From Sulfolobus sp. A20 (GTDB taxonomy: Archaea > Thermoproteota > Thermoprotei_A > Sulfolobales > Sulfolobaceae): a stretch of DNA of 64,000 bases. This document shows positions 51,501 through 61,010 of this stretch, one piece after another. Numbering within the stretch: the stretch's first letter is position 1; each line of letters opens with the position of its first letter. Made by a program: the position numbers and the translations under genes. The notes below the pieces were generated by a model. The model had not been told where the DNA came from. It saw only the letters and a list, made by a program, of their open reading frames with translations, and did no database searches. The stretch lies in the NCBI RefSeq assembly GCF_001719125.1, contig NZ_CP017006.1:2618384-2682383 (forward strand). Direction: 5' to 3'.

Positions 51501-54500
51501 TCTTGTCGTTAGTACAAACTAAGTTTGATTTTGCAAAGAATGAGATTCTGTTTTAGTTTCTTGTCGTTAGTACGATATATTATGTCACAACATTCCACTT
51601 GAGATAAAGTTTTAGTTTCTTGTCGTTAGTACTCTTCCTTCTTTAAGGTATCTGTAAGTCCAGGGTTGTGTTTTAGTTTCTTGTCGTTAGTACACTATTC
51701 TCACCCGCTTTCAAACTCTGAAAACACTTGATGTTTTAGTTTCTTGTCGTTAGTACTTTGATAGTAGAAAGTGTCTCTATTTACCAGTAAGTTTTAGTTT
51801 CTTGTCGTTAGTACGATGATATTGTAAATGATATAGAAATTGGCAAAAAGTTTTAGTTTCTTGTCGTTAGTACAGGGAAGAACTTGAGGCTAGGTATTTC
51901 ATTCCAATGTTTTAGTTTCTTGTCGTTAGTACAACTACGCTCTTAATGCTATAAATAACTTTATCGAGTTTTAGTTTCTTGTCGTTAGTACTTTGAAATC
52001 GCATTATCATATTGAAGAGATATCAAAAGTTTTAGTTTCTTGTCGTTAGTACACACTCTGAACTTCTATGGAGCCTCTTTAGCACGTTTTAGTTTCTTGT
52101 CGTTAGTACGAATTTGCATAAAATGCATTTGGAGAATTGAAGTGAGTTTTAGTTTCTTGTCGTTAGTACGATGGTATTGTTGTTGTGGCGGTATCGGAAA
52201 AGCCAAGTTTTAGTTTCTTGTCGTTAGTACCAGTGGGTTAATCCCAATAGTAGGACAGGCACCAGGTTTTAGTTTCTTGTCGTTAGTACACGTAACCAGT
52301 TGGAGATCCTGTAATTATATTTGTGTTTTAGTTTCTTGTCGTTAGTACAGGTTCAATCAACCTTGAGCAGTTTGTGGTCACAGTTTTAGTTTCTTGTCGT
52401 TAGTACGAAGTTTGGGTACAGGCTTCCGATTAAGCCGTTGTGGGTTTTAGTTTCTTGTCGTTAGTACATAGGGTAGATGGGCTTAATTCAGAGGGATTAT
52501 GGGTTTTAGTTTCTTGTCGTTAGTACATATATTATATAGGTATATCAGATACCCCTTTTTCTGTTTTAGTTTCTTGTCGTTAGTACGTACCTCCTCCTCC
52601 CCCCTCCTCCGAGTTGATGTTTTAGTTTCTTGTCGTTAGTACATCTCAGAAGTGCAAAGCGAGATTGACACTCTTCAAGTTTTAGTTTCTTGTCGTTAGT
52701 ACGGACTGCAGTCTGTAGTTGTTGTGCTGTGCTTACCAGCGTTTTAGTTTCTTGTCGTTAGTACATTTGCTCATCACGGCTTGCATCTTAGGTTGTGCAG
52801 GTTTTAGTTTCTTGTCGTTAGTACTATTTCGACATAGAAACGTATAGACCTAAGACAGAAGAGTTTTAGTTTCTTGTCGTTAGTACTCTCTCTCATATAT
52901 ACACACACAGAAACCCAGAGGTTTTAGTTTCTTGTCGTTAGTACCTAAATCATTCTTCAGAAGATCTATCCTTATCGTTGTTTTAGTTTCTTGTCGTTAG
53001 TACCGACATGGACAGTAAGCTATAGTAATCCGTTAATGTTTTAGTTTCTTGTCGTTAGTACTAAGTAATTTCCCCGCGACACAAAACGTAAGTATGTTTT
53101 AGTTTCTTGTCGTTAGTACAATTTAGCCCGTTGAGAATAGTGTTTCCGATGTTGGGTTTTAGTTTCTTGTCGTTAGTACAACATTACTAGGTTTGGAAAC
53201 ATGTATTTCTATCTGTTTTAGTTTCTTGTCGTTAGTACTAGGTTACCAAAAGCGTTACCTCCTCCAGTCTGGATGTTTTAGTTTCTTGTCGTTAGTACGA
53301 ATGCCCGTACCCGTCGCGGTTGGAATTATAAATGTTTTAGTTTCTTGTCGTTAGTACTAGGAGTAAGAGCGGATTCTTATATCATAAGAAATGTTTTAGT
53401 TTCTTGTCGTTAGTACGGGAATCCACACTCATCTTGACTGGCGCTAGCCCAGTTTTAGTTTCTTGTCGTTAGTACTACCGGTATTTGCTGTGCCAGCTCC
53501 CGGCGCTGTACCAGGTTTTAGTTTCTTGTCGTTAGTACGTGATGTACTGATGATTTCACTAGACCCCACAATAGTTTTAGTTTCTTGTCGTTAGTACTAT
53601 TTAATTTCTCTGACACGGTCTCGAGTAAGAGATGTTTTAGTTTCTTGTCGTTAGTACATCTCTCAGCAGTTACAGGAGGTAGTGGAATCCTTCTGTTTTA
53701 GTTTCTTGTCGTTAGTACTCTTGTGGATTTTCAAATGAGATTATTTGGTAAATGTTTTAGTTTCTTGTCGTTAGTACTGGAGAATTGAAATGAGAACCAG
53801 ATGGAGCTGTGGTTAGTTTTAGTTTCTTGTCGTTAGTACCCTTCCTCTTGGGCGGGATGTCCCCATCATTTCTTGTGTTTTAGTTTCTTGTCGTTAGTAC
53901 GTTTAAGGTTAGATATAATAGGGGTAAAATCTTTGGTTTTAGTTTCTTGTCGTTAGTACCTTAACTTTGTGATGCGTCCTAAAATAAGCGATTTGTTTTA
54001 GTTTCTTGTCGTTAGTACGCCGTTATTTTCTCGCAATAGTCCAATTCTGAAGGTTGTTTTAGTTTCTTGTCGTTAGTACATGCTTGCACTCCTGCCTGCC
54101 TTAGCTTTTTGGCAATGTTTTAGTTTCTTGTCGTTAGTACAGGTGGTGGTGGCGCTGCAGTGATAGCCCTAATATGTTTTAGTTTCTTGTCGTTAGTACT
54201 TTTCCACATTCATATAGATATTTCCCATCTTTGGTTGTTTTAGTTTCTTGTCGTTAGTACATTCCTCTCGCTTCTAACGTGTTCTCTAACTGAGTTTTAG
54301 TTTCTTGTCGTTAGTACATTATGAGAAAGAGCGAAACGGAAAGAAGTGTGAAATGTTTTAGTTTCTTGTCGTTAGTACTCTTTCTCCTTTGTATTTCTCT
54401 GTTAAGACCTTTCTGTTTTAGTTTCTTGTCGTTAGTACAATTCTTCAAATCCTTCTTCTCTCATCATTTGTTTTGTTTTAGTTTCTTGTCGTTAGTACAT

Positions 54501-55632
54501 AGAACTTATACTCCCGTGCCCATCAAAGCCCCCCGTTTTAGTTTCTTGTCGTTAGTACTTAAGTATCCGTCTGAAAAAAATGGCGTGATATTGTTTTAGT
54601 TTCTTGTCGTTAGTACTTTTATGATAGCGTTGTCCCTCGGGACAACCCTATTAGTTTTAGTTTCTTGTCGTTAGTACATTATGAATCACCACTCACGAAC
54701 AAGACCCTTATGTTTTAGTTTCTTGTCGTTAGTACCTTGCGTAGAGCAAGTATATATAATAAGGATATTTGTTTTAGTTTCTTGTCGTTAGTACGAGGTA
54801 TTGGTGGTGTTCCAGGGGCTAAGATTTTTAGTTTTAGTTTCTTGTCGTTAGTACATCTCAAGTATGAGGATTACGAATTACTAGGTCAGTGTTTTAGTTT
54901 CTTGTCGTTAGTACTTCTCATCTCCTTTAGTATTTCTTCCATATCTTTTAGTTTTAGTTTCTTGTCGTTAGTACATATGCGACTGAGATATTCCAGCTTG
55001 CGAATAATCGTTTTAGTTTCTTGTCGTTAGTACATATTTAGGATTAATCTGTCTAATCATCGGAAATCGTTTTAGTTTCTTGTCGTTAGTACCAAAACGT
55101 GATTGAGGTCGAGTTCACGACAAATAGGGGTTTTAGTTTCTTGTCGTTAGTACTATCTTCTAGAGATTTATGCTAGCAAAAATAATCTTGTTTTAGTTTC
55201 TTGTCGTTAGTACCATATAATCGGAAAATCAGTGTCCAATTTGAATTTGCGTTTTAGTTTCTTGTCGTTAGTACTTGAGGTATCTAAAGGCTTCTTTAAG
55301 ACAAAACAGGTTTTAGTTTCTTGTCGTTAGTACCAATTCCCCACTTTAACACGTCAAAAACTATAATATGTTTTAGTTTCTTGTCGTTAGTACACCTTAG
55401 CCAATTAGTTACATTACTCAAATTCCACTTGTTTTAGTTTCTTGTCGTTAGTACTGTAGAAACAATTTGTGTACCCATAGCGTTCATGTAGTTTTAGTTT
55501 CTTGTCGTTAGTACAACCTACCAGACAGTGATAAAGTGGATGTGTGGCGTTTTAGTTTCTTGTCGTTAGTACACAGTGTCCAGCGATTCGTACGCTGGGT
55601 TCTCAAGAGTTTTAGTTTCTTGTCGTTAGTAC
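48553..55632 (-). CRISPR. CRISPR array 4 (119 repeats, 118 spacers)
   Basis: 24-base repeats; in crRNA sense (minus strand) they begin GTACTAACGACAAG and end ACTAAAAC. Spacers average 36 bases, shorter than in arrays 1-3. I counted one repeat core per 60-base line from 48541 to 55621. The repeats are nearly invariant over 7 kb; variants are the outermost left repeat (48553) and one G-to-A near 49880. The leader is at the right end (TATA 55671-55682). The type I-D cas operon lies 1.5 kb to the right on the same strand and is the natural partner. Confidence 0.98.
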
Positions 55633-55978
55633 TGGTCGTTGTGTTCATCATTTTTACATTCTTATTTCCTCGTTTATAAATATTTTCTTTCCTTCCTTGT
55701 CCATTTTCTTCCCTTAGGTACGGAAGGGGGTTTTAGGCAGTTTTAGGGGAACCCTAAAGATATCCCCGCACGGGTCCGGAAGGGAGTCCATAATACTCTT
55801 TACTCGTTCTTTGTTCACCGTTTTGCCTAAACCCGGATGGGGCTAATAAATGTACAATAGGAATAGGATAACCTTTAAATATTTCATAACACATTTTCAC
55901 ATTATTTCTACTCTTAATTATATAACAGCCGTTAATAATTAGAAGATTTTTAATACATACATCGTAGAGAGGAAAAAC
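55633..55978 (-). promoter_or_regulatory. Leader of CRISPR array 4
   Basis: In minus sense an ATATTTATAAACG TATA box lies about 45 bases before the first repeat, at 55671-55683. Upstream are G/C-rich blocks (55720-55800) unlike the other leaders. A frame of 78 codons at 55754-55990 on this strand is doubtful. The leader must extend from the first repeat toward about 55800, but its outer limit cannot be seen. Confidence 0.65.
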
Positions 55979-56174
55979 GTGTATAGACAACCTGATAAAT
56001 ATTGAATTTTCTTTATAGTCGAAAAGTATTTTTGGGTTATTTATTTATACGACAATAAATTTGTCACCCTTACCGAAATTACATTTTCTAATCCTGGGTT
56101 TGACTCCTTGAAGGTAGTCTCTTCCTTGCCAGTGGATTTCGTTACTTCACACTAACTTTGCTTTTCATGAATAG

Positions 56175-56259
56175 TCTAACTGAAACTGTAGACAGGGACT
56201 TTAGGATATAAGGTGATGTTTTATGAAGATTAGCATCTAGCTGAAACTGTAGACAAGAC
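56175..56259. repeat. 24-base direct repeat pair, 61-base period
   Basis: Two copies containing CTGAAACTGTAGACA (56175-56198 and 56236-56259), about 20 of 24 identical, 37 bases between them. The inverted array-4-type repeat follows 59 bases later. CRISPR-sized, but too few copies to call an array. Confidence 0.5.
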
Positions 56260-56294
56260 TTTCCTCTTCACTCTTGAATGAAGTGAGCAAAATT

Positions 56295-56318
56295 GTACCA
56301 ACGACAAGGAACTAAAAC
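56295..56318 (+). repeat. Solitary array-4-type CRISPR repeat, inverted
   Basis: Contains CAACGACAAGGAACTAAAAC; 22 of 24 bases match the array 4 repeat but on the opposite strand to the array. Lies upstream of the array leader. No spacer-repeat unit follows on either side. Confidence 0.8.
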
Positions 56319-56573
56319 TCCGTCTCTGTACAAACTAACTTTATTTACTCTGGTACATTTGCTTAGACCGTATTTGGGTGGAATTTGATTACTTTATTTA
56401 CTCTGTTACTAATGACGAACTACTTTGCTTTTCAGGGTGATTGAAAATCTTAATTTATGACAAAACTCGAAATCTACTAGTTTAGGTGAGAATAAACTTT
56501 ATGGATGAAATTGTTGTCCACACACAATGAATGTTACGGTGGAGAGAAGGCTTCTCAGAGGATCTCTAGGAAC

Positions 56574-56719
56574 GTTAAAGTCTTGTGGTGGTGCGAGCTC
56601 ATTAGAACCATCAATCTGACAGCATATTTAGATTGTTAAATTCTAGTGGTGGTGTGAGTAGTGGCACAGATGTGAATCAGAAGATCCCAAGGGACGTTAA
56701 AGGTTCTAGCCCAATAGGC
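56574..56719 (+). repeat. Decayed direct repeats with 61-base period
   Basis: Copies at 56574 and 56635 (containing GTGGTGGTG, 21 of 24 identical) and a poorer one at 56696 (GTTAAAGGTTCTAG), all starting GTTAAA, at exact 61-base steps. Similarity of the first and third also extends 20 bases outward (GAGGATCTCTAGGAAC, GAAGATCCCAAGGGAC), which a CRISPR array would not show, so it may be another repeat type. Confidence 0.45.
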
Positions 56720-56961
56720 TTTTGTTTTTTACCTTATAGATTAGACGTTCTCTCCATAGACATCACTAGGGTCCTTTATTGATGGAGCAAGTCCCCTCAA
56801 TGGAGTTTGGTCAACCTTAATGTAACAAGTTGAAGTTTCACTAAGAGCTAAATCTGACGAGCTTTAATATACTGACAGAAGCTTTGCTAAGGCCACACTT
56901 CAAAGAGTTGGAATATATTAACGAACCCTTGAGTCAGAAGTCACACTGTTGTCTAGATCGC

Positions 56962-57042
56962 GTTAGAATCGGATTAATTCAAGATTAGTATGGCTAGATT
57001 AGGTAGTGTTTTAAAGTAGTTAGAATCGGATTAATTCAAGAT
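56962..57042. repeat. Two identical 24-base repeats with a 33-base spacer (mini-CRISPR candidate)
   Basis: Exact copies beginning GTTAGAATCGG and ending ATTCAAGAT at 56962-56985 and 57019-57042. A third, poorer copy may begin at 56907 (GTTGGAATATATTAACG). Placed between a decayed repeat zone and the cas3' stop codon. Repeat and spacer length fit CRISPR, sequence differs from all four arrays. Confidence 0.6.
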
Positions 57043-57091
57043 ATTAATATGACAAAGGGCTCTAAGAAATGGAAAAAATTATTAAGTATCA

Positions 57092-59098
57092 TTACACAAA
57101 TAGCAGTAGTGCCTTTGGGTCACTGCAGTATTCTCTCAAATCTCCTACGCATATGGTAAGGGCTGGTGCATAGCTTGCCACGTACCGCGCCATACTAGAG
57201 AAATTACCCCACTTTATGCACTTTTTAGTTATCGGGATGACATATGTGTATTTTAATGCCTCTATATCTCTAGGTCTAGTCTTTATTATCCCATTCTTGA
57301 CTAAGACTATGTTTGGATGGCTAGCCTTGTTTATGAAGTCTTGAAAGGTCGTTATTTTACACTCTTCTATCCCATTTAAATTGTCCAATAACAAGTATGG
57401 ATATTCCTTTAAGGGCTGTGAGAGCTGGAAACAGTCCCCCTCACTACTGTATCTAAAGTTTCTGAGTAGGGTGAAGAAGTCCTCCTTGCCCGGGTTCTCA
57501 CATATGTTCCCTTCTATCCCCCCGGGTCTGAAGGCAAACACATTGAAGTAGTCCTCAGATGACGGTCTTATGTTTATTCTGGTATCTATATCCCTCCAAT
57601 TCTCGTTTACTGTTGTATAGGCCAACTCGCCATTTGCTATGTTATACACTAATAGGAAGGTATCAAATATCACTTTCTCCCTTAGTCTTGAAAACTCTAG
57701 CGAGTCTAACTCATCATAGATCCTCTCTTGGTACATTTTATTTATCAGTTGAATGAATTCCTCATAGGTCAACTCTTTTCCATTAGCCCCTTGTAAGGCA
57801 TCTATTACTCTCTTACTAGCCTCCACGAAAATGTGCACCTCAGCAGTCTGCCCACCTACAGAACCTTTGTTCACTCTGCCAAACCTACCAAAACGCTGTA
57901 TGAGTGTCTCTGGGTCGTTTGAAGTTATGAACCCTAAGTCGAGGTCAGGTATGTCGATTCCAAAGGACACTGCGCTGTTCCCAACTATTACCCTTGAATC
58001 CCTACCCACGTCTTTTTTAACGCATTTCCCATAACTCTGGTCCAAACCCCATATTAGTGCTACATCACTCCAGTTTATTTTACTGCACAGTTCTGCAATG
58101 TAGTATACCCTGTCAAGTATGATCCCTGTCTTCTTCTCTGGCTGTTGCCCCATTGAAGTTATGTAGTTTACTAGAGCCTCCTGAGGGTTCCCCAAGGAGT
58201 AGTTTGACGTATTCTGATCACTCGTGCTTGAGCGCTTACCACCTAGGACTAGATGAAATACTACCTTTGTTCTCTTTCTTATCATGGAGTTGCCTTTCCC
58301 AGTGTCAGCCGTGATAGTCTTATCTACGGTTATGGATGTCGGAGTTGCTGATGAGAAGACTATACTGTGCCGGGTAGGAGTGTATCTCCAGTAGAACTCG
58401 ACCATGTCTATTAGTACGTTGAGCGAGCTCCTCTCTATACCGTTATAAAGGTGGAACTCATCGATGAAGAAATAACCATTAAAAAACCTTGAAAAGTCGT
58501 TTAATAGGTTTAGGAACGGTGCCTTGCTCACGTTGATTGCCCTCTCCCCTTTCATGACCATCTCTATAAGCTGGGAGAAGTACTGACTTTTTCCTAAAGC
58601 TGAGAGGTACATGTAGGGATATTCTGGGACTGTTAGGACCAGTAATAGTTCGCTGGGGTTGGGGAAGAAGTTTTCTAAGCTCTGGAATACCTCCTTTTTA
58701 GTGTCAGCTGTCAACCTGACTATCCTCAGTTTTACGTCCTTCTCGATCTGGGGGAGACCATTTATCCCATCTACCTTAATTTTTCCTATGAAGTGGTCGC
58801 CGTTGTTTGAAAAACCCATTCTCAGTAGCGTGTTCTTCAGTGACTCATATTGGTCATATACTAAGGCCTTTGACGGGTATATGCCAGTTACGGGGATACC
58901 ACTATCTAAGGTCTTCAGTAGGCTTACAATGAGGGTGAACGTTTTCCCCGATCCCGTAGGAGCCCTTAGAAGGATCCTCTCGTGTTTACCGAGACTGTAG
59001 AAGAGTTCCTCCTGAAATTTACGCAGTCTAATGCCATTAATACTAATGTTCCCCTCTTCTATGTAAACTTCCTTAACAACTACTTCTCTAGTATACGT
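57092..59098 (-). CDS. cas3': Cas3' helicase of type I-D (start codon unresolved)
   Basis: Up to 668 residues in one open frame. Walker A LRAPTGSGKT (58939-58968), Walker B/DEAD-like FFIDEFHLYNG, SATP motif III, then helicase C-terminal motifs SFGIDIPDLD and QRFGRFGRVN. There is no HD nuclease domain, as expected for type I-D where HD is in Cas10d. The frame holds no ATG, GTG or TTG between the stop at 59099 and the ATG at 58819, which lies behind Walker A. An ATA/ATT start, or a frame change, must be assumed. It unwinds target DNA after Cascade binding. The operon runs cas10d-csc2-csc1-cas3'. Confidence 0.88.
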   Translation of the reverse strand, partial: TYTREVVVKEVYIEEGNISINGIRLRKFQEELFYSLGKHERILLRAPTGSGKTFTLIVSLLKTLDSGIPVTGIYPSKALVYDQYESLKNTLLRMGFSNNGDHFIGKIKVDGINGLPQIEKDVKLRIVRLTADTKKEVFQSLENFFPNPSELLLVLTVPEYPYMYLSALGKSQYFSQLIEMVMKGERAINVSKAPFLNLLNDFSRFFNGYFFIDEFHLYNGIERSSLNVLIDMVEFYWRYTPTRHSIVFSSATPTSITVDKTITADTGKGNSMIRKRTKVVFHLVLGGKRSSTSDQNTSNYSLGNPQEALVNYITSMGQQPEKKTGIILDRVYYIAELCSKINWSDVALIWGLDQSYGKCVKKDVGRDSRVIVGNSAVSFGIDIPDLDLGFITSNDPETLIQRFGRFGRVNKGSVGGQTAEVHIFVEASKRVIDALQGANGKELTYEEFIQLINKMYQERIYDELDSLEFSRLREKVIFDTFLLVYNIANGELAYTTVNENWRDIDTRINIRPSSEDYFNVFAFRPGGIEGNICENPGKEDFFTLLRNFRYSSEGDCFQLSQPLKEYPYLLLDNLNGIEECKITTFQDFINKASHPNIVLVKNGIIKTRPRDIEALKYTYVIPITKKCIKWGNFSSMARYVASYAPALTICVGDLREYCSDPKALLLFV

Positions 59099-59104
59099 TT
59101 ATTA

Positions 59105-59188
59105 TCACCCCAGTTTGTATTGAAGGAGATCTGTAATTCCTTGGCGAATGTAGTATGTGTAGCTATCGTTTACTGCATTAAGTTTCAT
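59105..59188 (-). other. 27-codon frame between csc1 and cas3'
   Basis: From an ATG overlapping the csc1 end: MKLNAVNDSYTYYI, then RQGITDLLQYKLG and three consecutive stop codons (TGA TAA TAA). It is in the same frame as the cas3' reading frame that follows 2 codons on. It could be a leader peptide, or a remnant of the cas3' N-terminus separated by new stops. Confidence 0.4.
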
Positions 59189-59945
59189 TCTTATACACCT
59201 CCTCTGGTATGGGTAAGCATATCTTAGAGCCTTTTGCCTCTATCTGGACGCATTGGCCTAGGGTAGCCCATCCTATTACGCCCTCCTCTATGTTTGGGGT
59301 CTCAATCAGCTTAGAATATGACTTAATCTCATATCCGAACTCCTCAGCGTCCTTGATATTTATGGGTATACTGGTGACTTCGTTTTGGACTTTCTGGACC
59401 TTGAAATCCCTTATTTCCTTCATATCGACCCTCATGATACCCCACCTCTTTTTACCTATTCTTATCCACCTGGGGAGTGTGGTCTCTCCAACTGTAATCA
59501 CATAGGTGAAAAATGTACTCTCTGGGGCGAAGGCTGTGTAGTTGGTCAATCTGGGATACACGTTCTTTATCCTCCCCCTTACGGGCAAGACGTAGGTCCA
59601 GGATTCAGAAGACATTAAAAACGACATAGTCTTTATACGCTTAGGTATGAGGGGAAAGACATACATAGATCCCTCTTGTCCCTTCTTAAACTTTCTGATC
59701 ATGTCACTGACTGAAGTATATCTAAGACCTTTTTTGCCCGTATAGGCTTCTTCGTGCAGGGATGGAATCACGAAGTAGGCCTCACTCGACTTTCCCATCA
59801 ACCCATACATGACAGGGTAGTTGTGTATATAGGGCAAAGGGTTTATATAAGATCCCTTTGCTTGCCCCTGAGATATAGCAGGTCTCACTTCAGTTGAAAA
59901 TATTAGGACTCCTTCTAATGTGAACAGTGCTTCAAAAACTCTCAT
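59178..59945 (-). CDS. csc1: Csc1 (Cas5 of type I-D)
   Basis: 255 residues at the Cas5 place of the operon. RAMP-like start RVFEALFTLEGVLIF, a GSYINPLPYIHNYPVMYGLMG loop (landmark YIHNYPVMYGL) and C-terminal strands YEIKSYSKLIETPN are typical of Csc1. It binds the crRNA 5' tag within type I-D Cascade. ATG at 59945, 30 bases after csc2. Confidence 0.88.
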   Translation of the reverse strand: MRVFEALFTLEGVLIFSTEVRPAISQGQAKGSYINPLPYIHNYPVMYGLMGKSSEAYFVIPSLHEEAYTGKKGLRYTSVSDMIRKFKKGQEGSMYVFPLIPKRIKTMSFLMSSESWTYVLPVRGRIKNVYPRLTNYTAFAPESTFFTYVITVGETTLPRWIRIGKKRWGIMRVDMKEIRDFKVQKVQNEVTSIPINIKDAEEFGYEIKSYSKLIETPNIEEGVIGWATLGQCVQIEAKGSKICLPIPEEVYKNET

Positions 59946-59975
59946 CTTTAGACCCTTTTGCTCTGAGTTAATAGC

Positions 59976-61010
59976 TCATTTTTTGCTCTGGATGAATAGC
60001 TCTATTGATTTCTTCAGATTTATACCATCTCTCCAAGCCTCTGACACTATCTCATGGTCTACCTCACCATTGTTTGTTAGGCTCTTTACTACGGTATCAC
60101 CTAGGTCGTCGAACGTGTACACCAGCCCCTCCTTACTGTAGTTCTTCACCTTTTCCTTCACCTTAGCGTTCACTAAGTCTACCGACTCTAATCCTTTGGC
60201 AATGTTGAATAGGTCTAGTCCAGACGACACTTCGTAGGGGGACAGTATTACAGCAGGTATCCTTATCTTTACGTTACCGAAGTCTGTCGTATTGCCACCT
60301 ATCCTCGGAATTGTAGCTAATGATAACATTAATACACCAAACTCTGCTGGCGTCACATCCTTCATGGATACCTTACCTACAAATATGGTACCACTTCGCA
60401 CTAGTGATAACCTAAATAGACTTCCGGTCCTAGAACCTTCAGTTTCTATAAATGTAGTCTTTGTCACATCGTCGACTGCGTTAAAGGTCCTAACTACTAC
60501 GCTCTTTTGCTCAGGGGTAGTGGCTATGAATAGATCGCCCTCAACTCTGCTCTTTAAGTTGTACTTAGCCTCTTCAGCTACAGCAAAGCCGAATGTCATA
60601 CAGTTTGGACATTCCCTACATAACCCTCCCATTTTCTCCTCCTCTTTCTTTGCAGCAGATGTTGGTCTAAGCATGCAGTTCCAAGTGTTGTTATTTCCCC
60701 TCAATTTGTTGATTTCTTCCACATGTTTGTCGTAGTCTTTCCTCAATATGGCTAGTATGTTCCTTCTCCATGCCGATTGTATTTTATCGTAGAGTATTAT
60801 TGGGTATTTCTCATTCCCTATCGTGGCCAATGAGATGTCTTCTCCTCCTTCATGTCTTATCAGTAACTCGTTTTCAGCCTGTAGTGTAATGTAGACGTTT
60901 ACCACCCTTCCCCTTGGGACGACCGCGTTCGGGTCCTCTTTACTTAGGTTAGAAAAAAAGCTAATAGCTTTATCCCCAAATAAACTCTTTACTAGATCTA
61001 TACCTTTCAT
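59976..61010 (-). CDS. csc2: Csc2 (Cas7 of type I-D)
   Basis: 344 residues. RRM-type Cas7 backbone with a zinc-binding insertion CRECPNCMTFGFA, plus TFIETEGSRTGSLFRL and IPRIGGNTTDFGNVKIRIP, which are Csc2 landmarks. It forms the filament along the crRNA spacer. Overlaps the cas10d stop by 4 bases (ATGA), so translation is coupled. Confidence 0.92.
   Translation of the reverse strand: MKGIDLVKSLFGDKAISFFSNLSKEDPNAVVPRGRVVNVYITLQAENELLIRHEGGEDISLATIGNEKYPIILYDKIQSAWRRNILAILRKDYDKHVEEINKLRGNNNTWNCMLRPTSAAKKEEEKMGGLCRECPNCMTFGFAVAEEAKYNLKSRVEGDLFIATTPEQKSVVVRTFNAVDDVTKTTFIETEGSRTGSLFRLSLVRSGTIFVGKVSMKDVTPAEFGVLMLSLATIPRIGGNTTDFGNVKIRIPAVILSPYEVSSGLDLFNIAKGLESVDLVNAKVKEKVKNYSKEGLVYTFDDLGDTVVKSLTNNGEVDHEIVSEAWRDGINLKKSIELFIQSKK

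Larger units (their letters stand above)
55979..56525. mobile_element. MITE split by about 390 bp of other DNA
   Basis: Left MITE end GTGTATAGACAACCTG and body (TATTGAATTTTCTTTAT, AAAAGTATTTTTGGG) at 55979-56065; the right part (ACTCGAAATCTA, GATGAAATTGTTGTCCACAC) at 56463-56525. The inner segment has CRISPR-like repeat copies (56175, 56236, 56295). Confidence 0.65.

Noticed and set aside
54321-55030. Plus-strand frames with repeated SFLSLV peptides
   Set aside because: Translation of the array 4 repeat, not a repeat protein.
55754-55990. 78-codon minus-strand frame in the leader of array 4
   Set aside because: No promoter or known family and it runs into a MITE end; likely chance.
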